A stretch of 64,000 nucleotides of DNA from Streptomyces europaeiscabiei (GTDB lineage: Bacteria > Actinomycetota > Actinomycetes > Streptomycetales > Streptomycetaceae), in assembly GCF_001550375.1 (NCBI RefSeq), contig NZ_LRTR01000758.1, forward strand, positions 1 to 64,000, given 5' to 3'. Numbering within the stretch: position 1 is the stretch's first letter; the number at the start of each line of letters is the position of its first letter. Made by a program: the position numbers and the translations under genes. Shown here one piece after another: positions 25,734 to 33,427 of this stretch. The notes under the pieces are model-generated. The model made no database searches. It saw nothing but the letters and a program-made list of their open reading frames with translations, and was not told where the DNA came from.

Positions 25734-25945
25734 CAGGCCGCCTTCCCGTAGCGGGCACGGAGGCGGCGGACCGGCTCGACGGTGCGTGCCTCGACGTACT
25801 CGGTGATCGCGCTCTCGGGGATGCGGACCGGGCGGCCGAGCTTCACGTAGCGGATGCGGCGCTCGGCGATCAGGCGGCGGACGAAGCGCTCGCCCGTGCC
25901 AAGCATGTCGCCGGCCTCGGCCACGGTCAGGAGGCGGTCAGCCAT
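25733..25945 (-). CDS. xis: excisionase (MerR-like HTH, Xis)
   Basis: A protein of 70 residues: MADRLLTVAEAGDMLGTGERFVRRLIAERRIRYVKLGRPVRIPESAITEYVEA is a textbook winged-helix Xis/HTH_17 domain, with a basic tail RRLRARYGKAA. It directs excision over integration by bending the att site. It ends in a 1-base overlap with the integrase start. Confidence 0.9.
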   Translation of the reverse strand: MADRLLTVAEAGDMLGTGERFVRRLIAERRIRYVKLGRPVRIPESAITEYVEARTVEPVRRLRARYGKAA

Positions 25946-26095
25946 GCGCGGTCACCTCCTGCGCGGTGCAGGCGGTGCAGGCGGTGCGCTGGGAGCGGGG
26001 AAAGGCAGGGGGTATTGCGGGTCGGCGCAAGGGCGTTGGGTCCTTTACTCGGATGTGGTTGGGCGTGGCAGGCCGTTCGGCGGCGTCGCCTGGAA

Positions 26096-26374
26096 CTACG
26101 CGGTGCGGGTCCCGTGGAGGAGAGCCAGGGGCGAGACCCGGAGAGCCTGGGCGAGGGCGACGAGGTCGTCGATGTCACAGCGGCGCTGGGCGCGTTCGAT
26201 GCGGGACAGCATCGTGTTGGTCATCGGACGGCCGAGGGCGGTGACGCGGGCGGCGAGCTCGCGCTGGGCGAGGCCGCGTTCGGTGCGGAGAATTTCGATG
26301 GTGCGAGCGGTCCGTATTCCGGCCGGCCCGATTTCCAGGGATCGTGCTGCCATGGCTCCATTTGTAGCTTCCAT
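26096..26374 (-). CDS. XRE-family repressor-like regulator
   Basis: A protein of 92 residues; ATG 26374 or 26353 (MAARSLEIG) could start it. The HTH is RTARTIEILRTERGLAQRELAARVTALGRPMTNTMLSRIERAQRRCDIDDLVALAQALRVSPLALL. It probably controls the integration and transfer genes on either side. A palindrome overlapping its promoter at 26378-26394 suggests autoregulation. Confidence 0.85.
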   Translation of the reverse strand: MEATNGAMAARSLEIGPAGIRTARTIEILRTERGLAQRELAARVTALGRPMTNTMLSRIERAQRRCDIDDLVALAQALRVSPLALLHGTRTA

Positions 26375-26377
26375 TCA

Positions 26378-26394
26378 CCGGTTTGGTTAACCGG
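26378..26394. promoter_or_regulatory. candidate XRE operator
   Basis: CCGGTT-N5-AACCGG, a 17-bp dyad placed 4 bases upstream of the XRE gene ATG, where an autorepressor would act. Confidence 0.5.
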
Positions 26395-26833
26395 CGATCG
26401 TCGGCTATGTTGCGCCCGGCGAACGGGCGGGGCTTACCTCTGGGCCGGGTTCCGAGTGTCCGGTTGGCGGTGTCTTCGCCAGCCCGATGGCATGCTCTGA
26501 CGTGGGGTGTTGTGTTGTAGCTTGCACTCTCAGCGGGAGTCAACGGGTTCCCGATGTGATGCTTCTGGCTTCACCTGACGGTGCATTATTTCGGCAACCG
26601 GCGATCCGGGTTTATGGTTTTATTCCTGCCTCGCAGCACACGTTCGCCGTCAGCTGTCTGATTTCCCGGCGGAATGCTGGACTTGTGCGGCATGGGTGTG
26701 GCTGTCTTGGCCATACGACGCCACCAGCCCTCCCCCGCGCCTTCGGACCGGGGCTGTGTGCAACCCCCTCCCTGTGCACCGCCCGACGAGGGCCGATCGC
26801 ACCTCCCCGTCCTGACCTAGGAGCCGCCGCCCG
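26395..26833. other. intergenic, comparatively AT-rich control region of the element
   Basis: About 440 bases between the divergent XRE and replication-type genes. Locally more A/T than the surroundings (ggtttatggttttattcctg around 26610). No supported coding frame. Probably holds the promoter of the replication/transfer operon. Confidence 0.5.
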
Positions 26834-27679
26834 ATGAGCTACGACGCCCGCGAATGGGTCTGGGACCACAGCCGCAGCAAGGGCACCGCCCGCATGGTCC
26901 TCGCCCTGATCGCCGACCGGTGCCGCGACCGGCACTGCGTCGCCTACGCGTCCGTGCCCACCCTCATGAAACGCGCCAACGCCTCCCGCACCGCTGTGCG
27001 CGACGCCCTGGCGAATCTGATCGCCAGCGGCGAGCTGGTGCAGCTCCCCGACCGCAAGGGGCCACGGGGAGAGACGTACTACGTCCTCCCGGTTGCCGCC
27101 CGGTTCCTCGCGGACCAGCCCCGGGAAGGGGACCGGAATCCGGTCCCCCCATCGGGGCGGAATCCGACCCTCGGGGGATCGGAATCCGACCCTGCCGAGC
27201 ACTTCGAGAGGGGATCAGAATCCGACCCCGGGGAACGGAATCCGGCCCCCGGGGGGTACGGATTCCGACCCGATGGGGGTGCAGATTCCGGCCCCCAGAA
27301 CAGAAGAGAACCGAAGGTGAACGGTAAGAGCAGCAGCAGCTCTGCCCCGCTCATCTCCGCCATCGAGTGGCACATCGACGACGATGCCCGTGCCTGGCTG
27401 CAGCACCACGGCCACCTCGACCGACTCGGCGAGCACACCCTGCGCGCCGCCGACGAGAAGTGGCGCACCTACCGGGCCACCTGGGCGCCCCGCACTATCG
27501 ACGCGTGGGCCGCCGACTGGCGCGCGTGGATCGCTCGGGAGCACACCCCAGCCCCTGGCCGCCCCAACCTCTACGCCTTGCCTGGCGGCACCCCCACCGC
27601 AGCCACCGGCATGACGCGCTCCGAAGCGCACATGGCCGCCCTGCTCGCCGCCCTCGACGACCCGACCGGAACGGAGTAA
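26834..27679 (+). CDS. helix-turn-helix replication-initiator-like protein of the integrative element
   Basis: A protein of 281 residues from ATG 26834 (AGGAGCCGCC 6 bases upstream). The N-terminal ~90 residues are a RepL/RepA-type winged helix (SKGTARMVLALIADRCRDRHCVAYASVPTLMKRANASRTAVRDALANLIASGELVQL). Residues ~97-155 are a low-complexity linker of NP/SDP repeats whose DNA is the iteron-like array. The C-terminal ~110 residues form a second domain (WHIDDDARAWLQHHGHLDRLGEHTLRAADEKWRTYRATWAPRTIDAWAADWRAWIARE). Similar proteins sit between xis/int and mobilization genes in streptomycete elements. The replication role is inferred from context and fold. Confidence 0.72.
   Translation: MSYDAREWVWDHSRSKGTARMVLALIADRCRDRHCVAYASVPTLMKRANASRTAVRDALANLIASGELVQLPDRKGPRGETYYVLPVAARFLADQPREGDRNPVPPSGRNPTLGGSESDPAEHFERGSESDPGERNPAPGGYGFRPDGGADSGPQNRREPKVNGKSSSSSAPLISAIEWHIDDDARAWLQHHGHLDRLGEHTLRAADEKWRTYRATWAPRTIDAWAADWRAWIAREHTPAPGRPNLYALPGGTPTAATGMTRSEAHMAALLAALDDPTGTE
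27135..27296. repeat. iteron-like array inside the replication-type gene
   Basis: Seven copies of GGAATCCGRCCC or a close variant begin at 27135, 27159, 27181, 27218, 27237, 27260 and 27283. The last two carry GATTCC instead of AATCC. Spacing is 19-37 bases, mostly 19-24, about two helical turns. They encode the NP/SDP linker. Intragenic iterons are known in phage and plasmid initiators. Confidence 0.8.
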
Positions 27680-27686
27680 CCCGCCC

Positions 27687-28376
27687 TTGCACCGACGCGA
27701 AGTCGCCGCCGTCCTCGCCTACATCGGACGCCTCGACCCCCGCACCATCCGCACCGGCACGGGCGAGGCCCGTGGCCAGATCGCCCAGTGGCAGGAGCTG
27801 CTCGACGACGTGCCCTTCGCCACCGACCACGGCTGGGACGTCCGCGAAGCGATACGGTCCCACATCCTCGACTCGCCGTACCCGATCCTGCCCGTGGACA
27901 TCGCCCGCAGATGGCGTACCCACCGACGCGACCGCCGCGACCGGCACACCGACCCCACTCCCACTGCCGACCCCGACGATCCGGCCGCCTGGCGTGCCGA
28001 GCTGCTCCGTGCCCGGAACGCTGTCGCCGCCGGCACGGCCGCCCCGTCGACGCACCGGCAGATCACCAGCGATGGCCGGCCTCGGGACGTCGAGGAGCGC
28101 CTGCACGAGATCGGTTCGTGCATCCCGCCGACCGTTCGTGCCGAGTTGGCCCGCTACCGTCCGACCCGCGCCGCGCGCGAGGCCGCCGTCGCCGAGGGCG
28201 TCCCCGATGCGCTCGGTGTCCGGTGCGACTGGTGCCACGCCCCCGTGGGCTCCCCGTGCCGTCAACGCAGGGCGAGCCCTGACGGAGCCGCCCGGGGCAA
28301 TGCCGTACGTACGACTCCCCACCCGTCGCGCGTCGACCTCGCCGCTGCCCGGATGGACCGACACCGAGCTGCCTGA
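27687..28376 (+). CDS. Cys-motif protein of the integrative element
   Basis: A protein of 229 residues from TTG 27687, eight bases after the upstream stop; GGAG lies 9 bases before. The N-terminal helical domain LAYIGRLDPRTIRTGTGEARGQIAQWQELLDDVPF ... ILPVDIARRWRTHRRDRRDRH is shared with streptomycete element proteins beside RepA-like genes. The C-terminus has CDWCHAPVGSPCRQRR, a short zinc-binding motif. It may assist replication or primosome function. Its stop is followed by the palindrome array. Confidence 0.65.
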   Translation: MHRREVAAVLAYIGRLDPRTIRTGTGEARGQIAQWQELLDDVPFATDHGWDVREAIRSHILDSPYPILPVDIARRWRTHRRDRRDRHTDPTPTADPDDPAAWRAELLRARNAVAAGTAAPSTHRQITSDGRPRDVEERLHEIGSCIPPTVRAELARYRPTRAAREAAVAEGVPDALGVRCDWCHAPVGSPCRQRRASPDGAARGNAVRTTPHPSRVDLAAARMDRHRAA

Positions 28377-28444
28377 CGCGGTCCGACTTCGCTCCTCGCG
28401 CAGCTTCGTGGGGCTACGAACGTCGGTCCCGAACCGGTCGTACG

Positions 28445-28750
28445 CGGTCCCCGACGAGCACTTCGGGGACCGCGTCCCGGGGACCGTGCCGACGGCTGCC
28501 GGGGACCGGTCCCCTCTGAAACCGCAGCTCAGAGGGACTTTTATTGCGGTCCCCGGAGCGTCCCCAGCAACCGGGACCGTCCCCGGAACAGCCCCCTTCG
28601 GTCCCTGCGGGGACCGGGACCGTGGGGTGAAAGGGGGACGGTCCCCGTGACGACGTGTCAGGGGGACCGTCCCCGATGAGCGTCGCGTCCCGTCCCCAAT
28701 TGTCTGGGGACCGTGCACCGCAGCGCTTTGGGGACCGGTCCCCAAAGCGC
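28445..28750. repeat. array of GGGGACCG/CGGTCCCC motifs ending in a perfect 28-bp palindrome (candidate ori or oriT)
   Basis: About 13 motif occurrences in 306 bases: 28445 (CGGTCCCC), 28465, 28479, 28501 (GGGGACCGGTCCCC, perfect 14-bp palindrome), 28547, 28573 (GGGACCGTCCCC), 28599, 28609, 28616, 28634 (GGGGACGGTCCCC), 28662 (GGGGACCGTCCCC), 28706 and 28723. The last has the GGGGACCGGTCCCC core flanked by GCGCTTT and AAAGCGC, giving a perfect 28-bp palindrome to 28750. It is wholly intergenic, between the Cys-motif gene and mobC. Confidence 0.88.
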
Positions 28751-28895
28751 CCCTCGCAACCACAGCCCTGCCCCTGACAGCACCTACCGCAGCTCTCACA
28801 ACCGTCGCATCGCTCCGGCCACTGGCCTCATCTGCCATAGCTCGGCGCTTCGGCGGCTCAGCTCCCCTGCCGACCACACCCTCGGAGAACCACAC

Positions 28896-29561
28896 GTGCA
28901 CGACCGACACCACGAAGACACCAACCGGCAGGAGACGGCCAACGCCCCGGACAACCGCGCAGCAAGCAATGGCGATGGACCGTCCATGGGCCGGTCCATC
29001 GCGAGCACCTCCGCCCCGGGGGTGGCGGAGGGGGAGCTCCGGCACGAGGGCGTGCCGGAGCAGGAGGGGGTGGGCGAAGACGTCGTCGCCGAGCAGCAGC
29101 CCGCTGTCGTGCGCGCCGCCGATGAAGCCGCGCTCTACCGTGTCGCCCGTCGCCGCGAAGCCAGCGGCGACGGGCAGCGCAAGGAGCGTGTCGATGCCCG
29201 CTACAGCGTCGGCGAGAAAGCGAAGATCCTCGCCAAGGCCAAGGCGTTGGACATCACCGGCGCGCACCTGGTCGGCGCGGTCGTCATGGCCTTCGTCAAC
29301 GGCGAGGAGCACCTGCCCGACCAGCGCACGGTCTACGACGACGTGATCGATGAGTTCGCCGCCCTGCGCACCCAGATCGCCCGGATCGGCACCAACGTCA
29401 ACCAGATCGCCCGCCGCCTCAACTCCGGCGGCGATTCACACCCTGTGGACGCCGCCATTCTGGAGCGGGCCGAACGCCTCCTGGCCACTGCCCGGGACGC
29501 TGTGAAGGCCGTGGACGAGGCCGCTTTCCGGGCGGCCGGGCAGAAGGCGGGCCGGGTGTGA
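28896..29561 (+). CDS. mobC: MobC-like relaxosome accessory protein
   Basis: A protein of 221 residues from GTG 28896, 8 bases after GGAG. The first ~105 residues are acidic and disordered. RYSVGEKAKILAKAKALDITGAHLVGAVVMAFVNG is a ribbon-helix-helix-type segment. RTQIARIGTNVNQIARRLNSGG is the diagnostic MobC/MbeC motif. It binds oriT and loads the relaxase. It overlaps the relaxase start (GTGA), so translation is coupled. The palindrome array immediately upstream is its most likely target. Confidence 0.85.
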   Translation: MHDRHHEDTNRQETANAPDNRAASNGDGPSMGRSIASTSAPGVAEGELRHEGVPEQEGVGEDVVAEQQPAVVRAADEAALYRVARRREASGDGQRKERVDARYSVGEKAKILAKAKALDITGAHLVGAVVMAFVNGEEHLPDQRTVYDDVIDEFAALRTQIARIGTNVNQIARRLNSGGDSHPVDAAILERAERLLATARDAVKAVDEAAFRAAGQKAGRV

Positions 29562-31270
29562 TCGCGAACATCGTCAAGCCGGGCAGCAGGACCCGGGGCG
29601 TGCTGATCTACCTCTTCGGTCCGGGTACGGCGACCGTGCACACCGACCAGCACATCGTTGCCTCCTGGGACGGCTTCGCCCCCGACCCCGGACCCGAAGA
29701 CAGCCCCAGCCACAAGGAGCGGATGGAGCAGCTCGTCAAGGCCCTCGACCTGCGGGTCAAGCAGGTCGGCGACCAGGCCCCGGAGGGGCATGTGTGGCAC
29801 TGCTCGCTCCGTGCCGCACCCGAGGACCGCACCCTGACCGACGCCGAGTGGGCCACCATCGCCCGCCGCGTCCTGAACGCCACCGGCATCGCCCCACACG
29901 GTGATCCGGATGGCTGCCGCTGGATCGCCGTGCGCCACGCGGACGACCACATCCACATCGTCGCCACCAAGATGCGCGGGGACCTGCGCCCGCCGCGCAA
30001 CTGGAACGACTACCACCGCGTCATGACAGAACTCAGCGAGATCGAGACCGACTTCGGCCTCCACCAGGTCAACCGCGACCGAGACACCTGGCCCGCCGCC
30101 AAGCGCCCCACCCGGGCGGAGACGGAGAAGGCCGCCCGCAACGGACGCGACCGGGCGGCGCGCGAGCAGCTGCGCCGCATGGTGCGCACCGCGGTCTCCC
30201 ACGCTCACAGTGTGGAGGAGTTCCTGAACCTGCTCGCCGACGCGGGCCTGCAGGTCGAAACCCGCACCCTGCCCTCCGGGGACCTCAAGGGCTACAAGGT
30301 GGCCCTGCCCGACGACACCAACACCGACTTCGAGCCCATCTGGTACTCCGGCTCCAGTCTCGCCACCGACCTGTCCCTGCCCAAGATCCAGGAACGCCTC
30401 GCCGCCACCGAACCCGCCGCCCCGCAACCAGCAGGCCGGCCTCGGCCGAACCCGTGGCACCAGGCCACCGCCACCATCGAGCGCATCCCCCACCACCTCG
30501 CCCAGGACAACCCGGCCACAGCCTCAGCGCATCTGGTGGCGTTCGGGGAGATCCTCTACGCCCTGCCCGCACTCGCCCCCGCCCACCTCCGCTCCGAGCT
30601 GCGCCAGGCGGCCTTCGCGTTCGAGTACGCGGTCAACACCCGTGCCCGCGTGGGCCATCAGCATGCCCGCGCCATCCGCGGCGCCCTGAAGACCATGAGC
30701 ACCCACCCCGCCGACGACAGCCTCGTAGCCATGCTCGTGGACGCCGCCATCCTCGCCGTCATCGCCGTACGCCGCAGAAGCGTCCTGCACCACCACGACC
30801 AGCAGGTCGCCGCAGCCCAGCAGACCCTGCTCCACCTTCAAGCCGCGTACGGGCAGGCGGCACCGGCCCCGCTGGCACGGCTCGCCGAACGCAAGCCGCC
30901 GGCCGACACCACACGCCGATACGCCGAACATCTGCGCAAGGCCGTGCCCGCCTACGCCGAACAGGTCCTCGACGAAGCCTCCTGGGACGCATTGGCTGCC
31001 GTGCTCGCGGAAGCCGAACGCGCAGGCCACGACCCCGCCACCCTGCTCCAACAAGCGGCCGGGCAACGCCCGCTGGACGATGCCCGCTCACCGGCCGAAG
31101 TCCTCACCTGGCGCGTCCAGCGCCTCGGCGAACGCCACGCGCCCGGCCCGCGCGCCCGGGCCGAACAAGCCCGCAGCACCACTGCCCGCGCCCGATCCAA
31201 CCCGCAGGTCGCTGAGCAGACCCCTCCTGCGGTCACACCGCTGACGTCCAGTCCGCACCGGTCACGGTAA
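29558..31270 (+). CDS. mobA: relaxase / mobilization nuclease
   Basis: A protein of 570 residues from GTG 29558. The N-terminal ~200 residues form the relaxase domain with VRHADDHIHIVATKMRGD near residue 125, the three-His metal-binding motif of MobA/VirD2 (MOBP-like) enzymes. A candidate nucleophile Tyr lies in RGVLIYLFG near residue 19. The central basic segment TRAETEKAARNGRDRAAREQLRRMV and a long helical C-terminal half may contact the coupling protein. It nicks oriT and pilots the strand into a recipient. No TraG/TraB or type IV genes are in the window, so the element is mobilizable rather than self-transmissible. A second, decayed copy of the tail is at 39666. Confidence 0.88.
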   Translation: MIANIVKPGSRTRGVLIYLFGPGTATVHTDQHIVASWDGFAPDPGPEDSPSHKERMEQLVKALDLRVKQVGDQAPEGHVWHCSLRAAPEDRTLTDAEWATIARRVLNATGIAPHGDPDGCRWIAVRHADDHIHIVATKMRGDLRPPRNWNDYHRVMTELSEIETDFGLHQVNRDRDTWPAAKRPTRAETEKAARNGRDRAAREQLRRMVRTAVSHAHSVEEFLNLLADAGLQVETRTLPSGDLKGYKVALPDDTNTDFEPIWYSGSSLATDLSLPKIQERLAATEPAAPQPAGRPRPNPWHQATATIERIPHHLAQDNPATASAHLVAFGEILYALPALAPAHLRSELRQAAFAFEYAVNTRARVGHQHARAIRGALKTMSTHPADDSLVAMLVDAAILAVIAVRRRSVLHHHDQQVAAAQQTLLHLQAAYGQAAPAPLARLAERKPPADTTRRYAEHLRKAVPAYAEQVLDEASWDALAAVLAEAERAGHDPATLLQQAAGQRPLDDARSPAEVLTWRVQRLGERHAPGPRARAEQARSTTARARSNPQVAEQTPPAVTPLTSSPHRSR

Positions 31271-31361
31271 TCACCCGGCCAGACAGGCAGGCTCTTCCGC
31301 GCCGATTACCGGCAACCCTGACACGTCGATCGGAGGAACCGTTTCCAGGTCGGCAAACGAC

Positions 31362-31396
31362 TGACGGGCCCGACCACGCCATGGTCGGACCCGTCA
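31362..31396 (+). terminator. hairpin terminator downstream of the relaxase gene
   Basis: A 15-bp stem with one mismatch (TGACGGG C CCGACCA and complement) closed by a CGCCA loop. The same hairpin recurs in the decayed copy at 40286-40320. Confidence 0.8.
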
Positions 31397-31517
31397 GCTC
31401 GCGTCACCCAACGGATTCGGTGACAGCGGCCCCGCTCCGGGAAGGTCCCAACTCCGTTGTCAGTGACTGCTGTCAGGCTGAGCTCCATTCGCCGCAGGCC
31501 GTCGTCAGGAGGAGAGC

Positions 31518-32120
31518 ATGAGCAACGCCGATCTTGGCCCGCTGGTCATCACGCGCCGCGGCGGCAGCGAGCCGATACGGGCCAACGGCGAAGCAGTAGG
31601 TAGACTCGGCGAGTTCTGGAGCTGGGCCTGCTCCGACCTGGCCAACAACACTATGCGGGGTGTCCTGGCCGAGTATCTCGTGGCCACGGCCCTGGGCGCG
31701 GCAGCCGGCACCCGCACCGAATGGGACACCGTCGACATCCGCACGCCCGAAGGGTGGCGCGTCGAGGTGAAGTCGACGGCCTACCTGCAATCGTGGGCGC
31801 AGTCCGGGGCGTCGAAGGTCCAGTTCGGCATCGCGCCGGCTGCCGGCTGGGACGCAGAGACTGGCACCACCTCGGCCGAAGTACTGCGCCGCTCGGACGT
31901 GTACGTCTTCTGCCTGCTGCATCACCAGGACAAGCAGACCCTCGATCCCCTGGACCTCGGCCAGTGGACCTTCTACGTCCTGCCCACCCGGGTCCTGGAT
32001 GAGCGGTGTCCCGGCCAGAAGAGCATCAGGCCGTCCAGCCTCAAGCGCCTCAACCCGCTGGAGACCGACTTCACTGGCCTGCAGAAGGCAGTCGCCGCGT
32101 GCGCCGAAGGCACTCAGTAA
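31518..32120 (+). CDS. PD-(D/E)XK nuclease-like protein of unknown role
   Basis: A protein of 200 residues from ATG 31518 (GGAGGAGAGC 5 bases upstream, very strong site). The middle holds VLAEYLVATALGAAAG then TVDIRTPEGWRVEVKSTAYLQSWAQ. The D-x(9)-E-V-K pattern with flanking strands fits the PD-(D/E)XK active site. Later strands DVYVFCLLHH and WTFYVLPTRVL fit the fold. Such proteins include restriction or Holliday-junction-type nucleases. No methylase is present. It directly follows the relaxase terminator and a truncated copy also follows the second relaxase tail, so it travels with the element. Confidence 0.6.
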   Translation: MSNADLGPLVITRRGGSEPIRANGEAVGRLGEFWSWACSDLANNTMRGVLAEYLVATALGAAAGTRTEWDTVDIRTPEGWRVEVKSTAYLQSWAQSGASKVQFGIAPAAGWDAETGTTSAEVLRRSDVYVFCLLHHQDKQTLDPLDLGQWTFYVLPTRVLDERCPGQKSIRPSSLKRLNPLETDFTGLQKAVAACAEGTQ

Positions 32121-32135
32121 TTCCGGGTGGCGGGC

Positions 32136-32834
32136 TCAGCCCGCGCTGTGAGCCTTGTCGACCGCCTTCGCCAAGTGGGCATCAACAAGGCCGGGGCTGC
32201 CGGAGACCACGACGACCACCGTCCCAGTGCGGACAGCTGTCTGCTTGACGAGGTGGCTGCGTCCACTGCCGGTGAAGGTGAGCAGTTGGCTCCACAGCTC
32301 ATCGCCCAGCCGGGCCGCGGCCACCTTCTGAGTCGACACCTTGACAGGGGTGCTGCCGAAGAAGAGCTGGTACGTGGGGCAGGAGGTCATCGCTTCGAAG
32401 ATCCGGCCCACGCCATTCGAGAGCCTCTCCTCGGTGTCGCTGTACAACTCCTCCGCCACCTCCGAGTTGCTGCCGTGGGCATAGGTGAAGGACGTCTTCG
32501 CCTTGCGCGGGAAGTCGAGGCCGCCACCGACAACAGCCGCGCCGCCGAGCTCGTCCAGGGCCGGGCAACCGGACGCTATGACGTCGTCATGTCCCCTGGG
32601 CTGCTGTGGCTTGCGGAGATATCCCTCGCCGAGGTCCCGCTCGTCCAAAAGGCGCTTGCTCAGCTCGGCCGAGGACAGCGGTGCGAGTGCCGGAGCGTGC
32701 TTGCCTTCCTGCTGTTTGGGCGCGGAGGCGGGGAAGACCGGACCGTCAGTGGGCGTGCTGCCGGTGGAGCAGCCCGCCATGGCCAGGACGGTGAGGACGC
32801 TCAGACTGAGGGCGGTCGTGGTGTGAAGGCGCAT
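32136..32834 (-). CDS. secreted lipoprotein, sensor-domain-like
   Basis: A protein of 232 residues from ATG 32834. Lipoprotein signal MRLHTTTALSLSVLTVLAMAGC. The mature part has SAELSKRLLDERDLGEGYLRKP, SGCPALDEL, a conserved Cys in FEAMTSCPTYQLFF and VVVVVSGSPGLVDAHLAKAVDKA. This resembles the extracellular PknH-type sensor domain found as lone lipoproteins in streptomycetes. It is anchored outside the membrane. The ligand is unknown. Convergent with the nuclease-like gene. Confidence 0.75.
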   Translation of the reverse strand: MRLHTTTALSLSVLTVLAMAGCSTGSTPTDGPVFPASAPKQQEGKHAPALAPLSSAELSKRLLDERDLGEGYLRKPQQPRGHDDVIASGCPALDELGGAAVVGGGLDFPRKAKTSFTYAHGSNSEVAEELYSDTEERLSNGVGRIFEAMTSCPTYQLFFGSTPVKVSTQKVAAARLGDELWSQLLTFTGSGRSHLVKQTAVRTGTVVVVVSGSPGLVDAHLAKAVDKAHSAG

Positions 32835-33122
32835 GTGAAACCCCTAAGTGGCTGCGGAGCTGACGGTCTGACCAGGCCGGTCCTCCGGCGCCGGCGATAT
32901 CCAGGGGCAGGGGTGAGGGGTTTCGGGGTCAGTGGCCGGGGTGACGCAGCCCGTCCTCAAGGGTCGGGTGCCACTGGTCTACCGGACTGGAATTGCGGTT
33001 GTACCAGGCGGCGTCCAAACGAGGCTCTCGCGCCTCGTGACCGGCCCTGCAGCGCAGCCACACCGAGTCGTCGCGCATGCAGAAGACGATGGGTGCGGAT
33101 CCTCTCCGGGGAAGGTCGTTGA

Positions 33123-33427
33123 TCAGGCTCCGAGTTGGTAGTTGTGCTGGTCGGGGTAGGTGCGCTGGTGTTCGCGGGTGTGGTGGTAGGCGAGGTAGGG
33201 GTCGAGGTCGTCGTTGGCGTGGACGGCGCGGAGCTTGAGGACGGCCTCGGCGCCGGCGAGGCCCCAGCGGGCGCCGGTGATGTCGAGGCGGTCGCCGATG
33301 AGGTGACGGCAGGCGCCTTCGACCGAGCCGGTGGCTATGGGCCAGCCCGCTTCGAGTGCGGTGTCGTAGTGCAACTGGTCAAGGTGTCCGGTGAGGTAGT
33401 CCCGCACCCATACGTGTCGGGGGTACA
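33123..33427 (-). mobile_element. ISKra4-family transposase remnant (C-terminal end)
   Basis: Minus-strand frame WVRDYLTGHLDQLHYDTALEAGWPIATGSVEGACRHLIGDRLDITGARWGLAGAEAVLKLRAVHANDDLDPYLAYH. GWPIATGSVEGACRHLI and ITGARWGL are hallmarks of ISKra4 transposase C-termini. Everything N-terminal is missing; the fragment abuts the truncated LanB at about 33427. Confidence 0.82.

Noticed and set aside
28445..28750. CRISPR array
   Set aside because: Repeat units are 8-14 bp in both orientations at irregular spacing; no 28-37 bp repeat/spacer periodicity and no cas genes.
27495..29312. 605-residue minus-strand frame across the element
   Set aside because: It spans three supported plus-strand genes and the palindrome array, lacks motifs, and is an antisense shadow.
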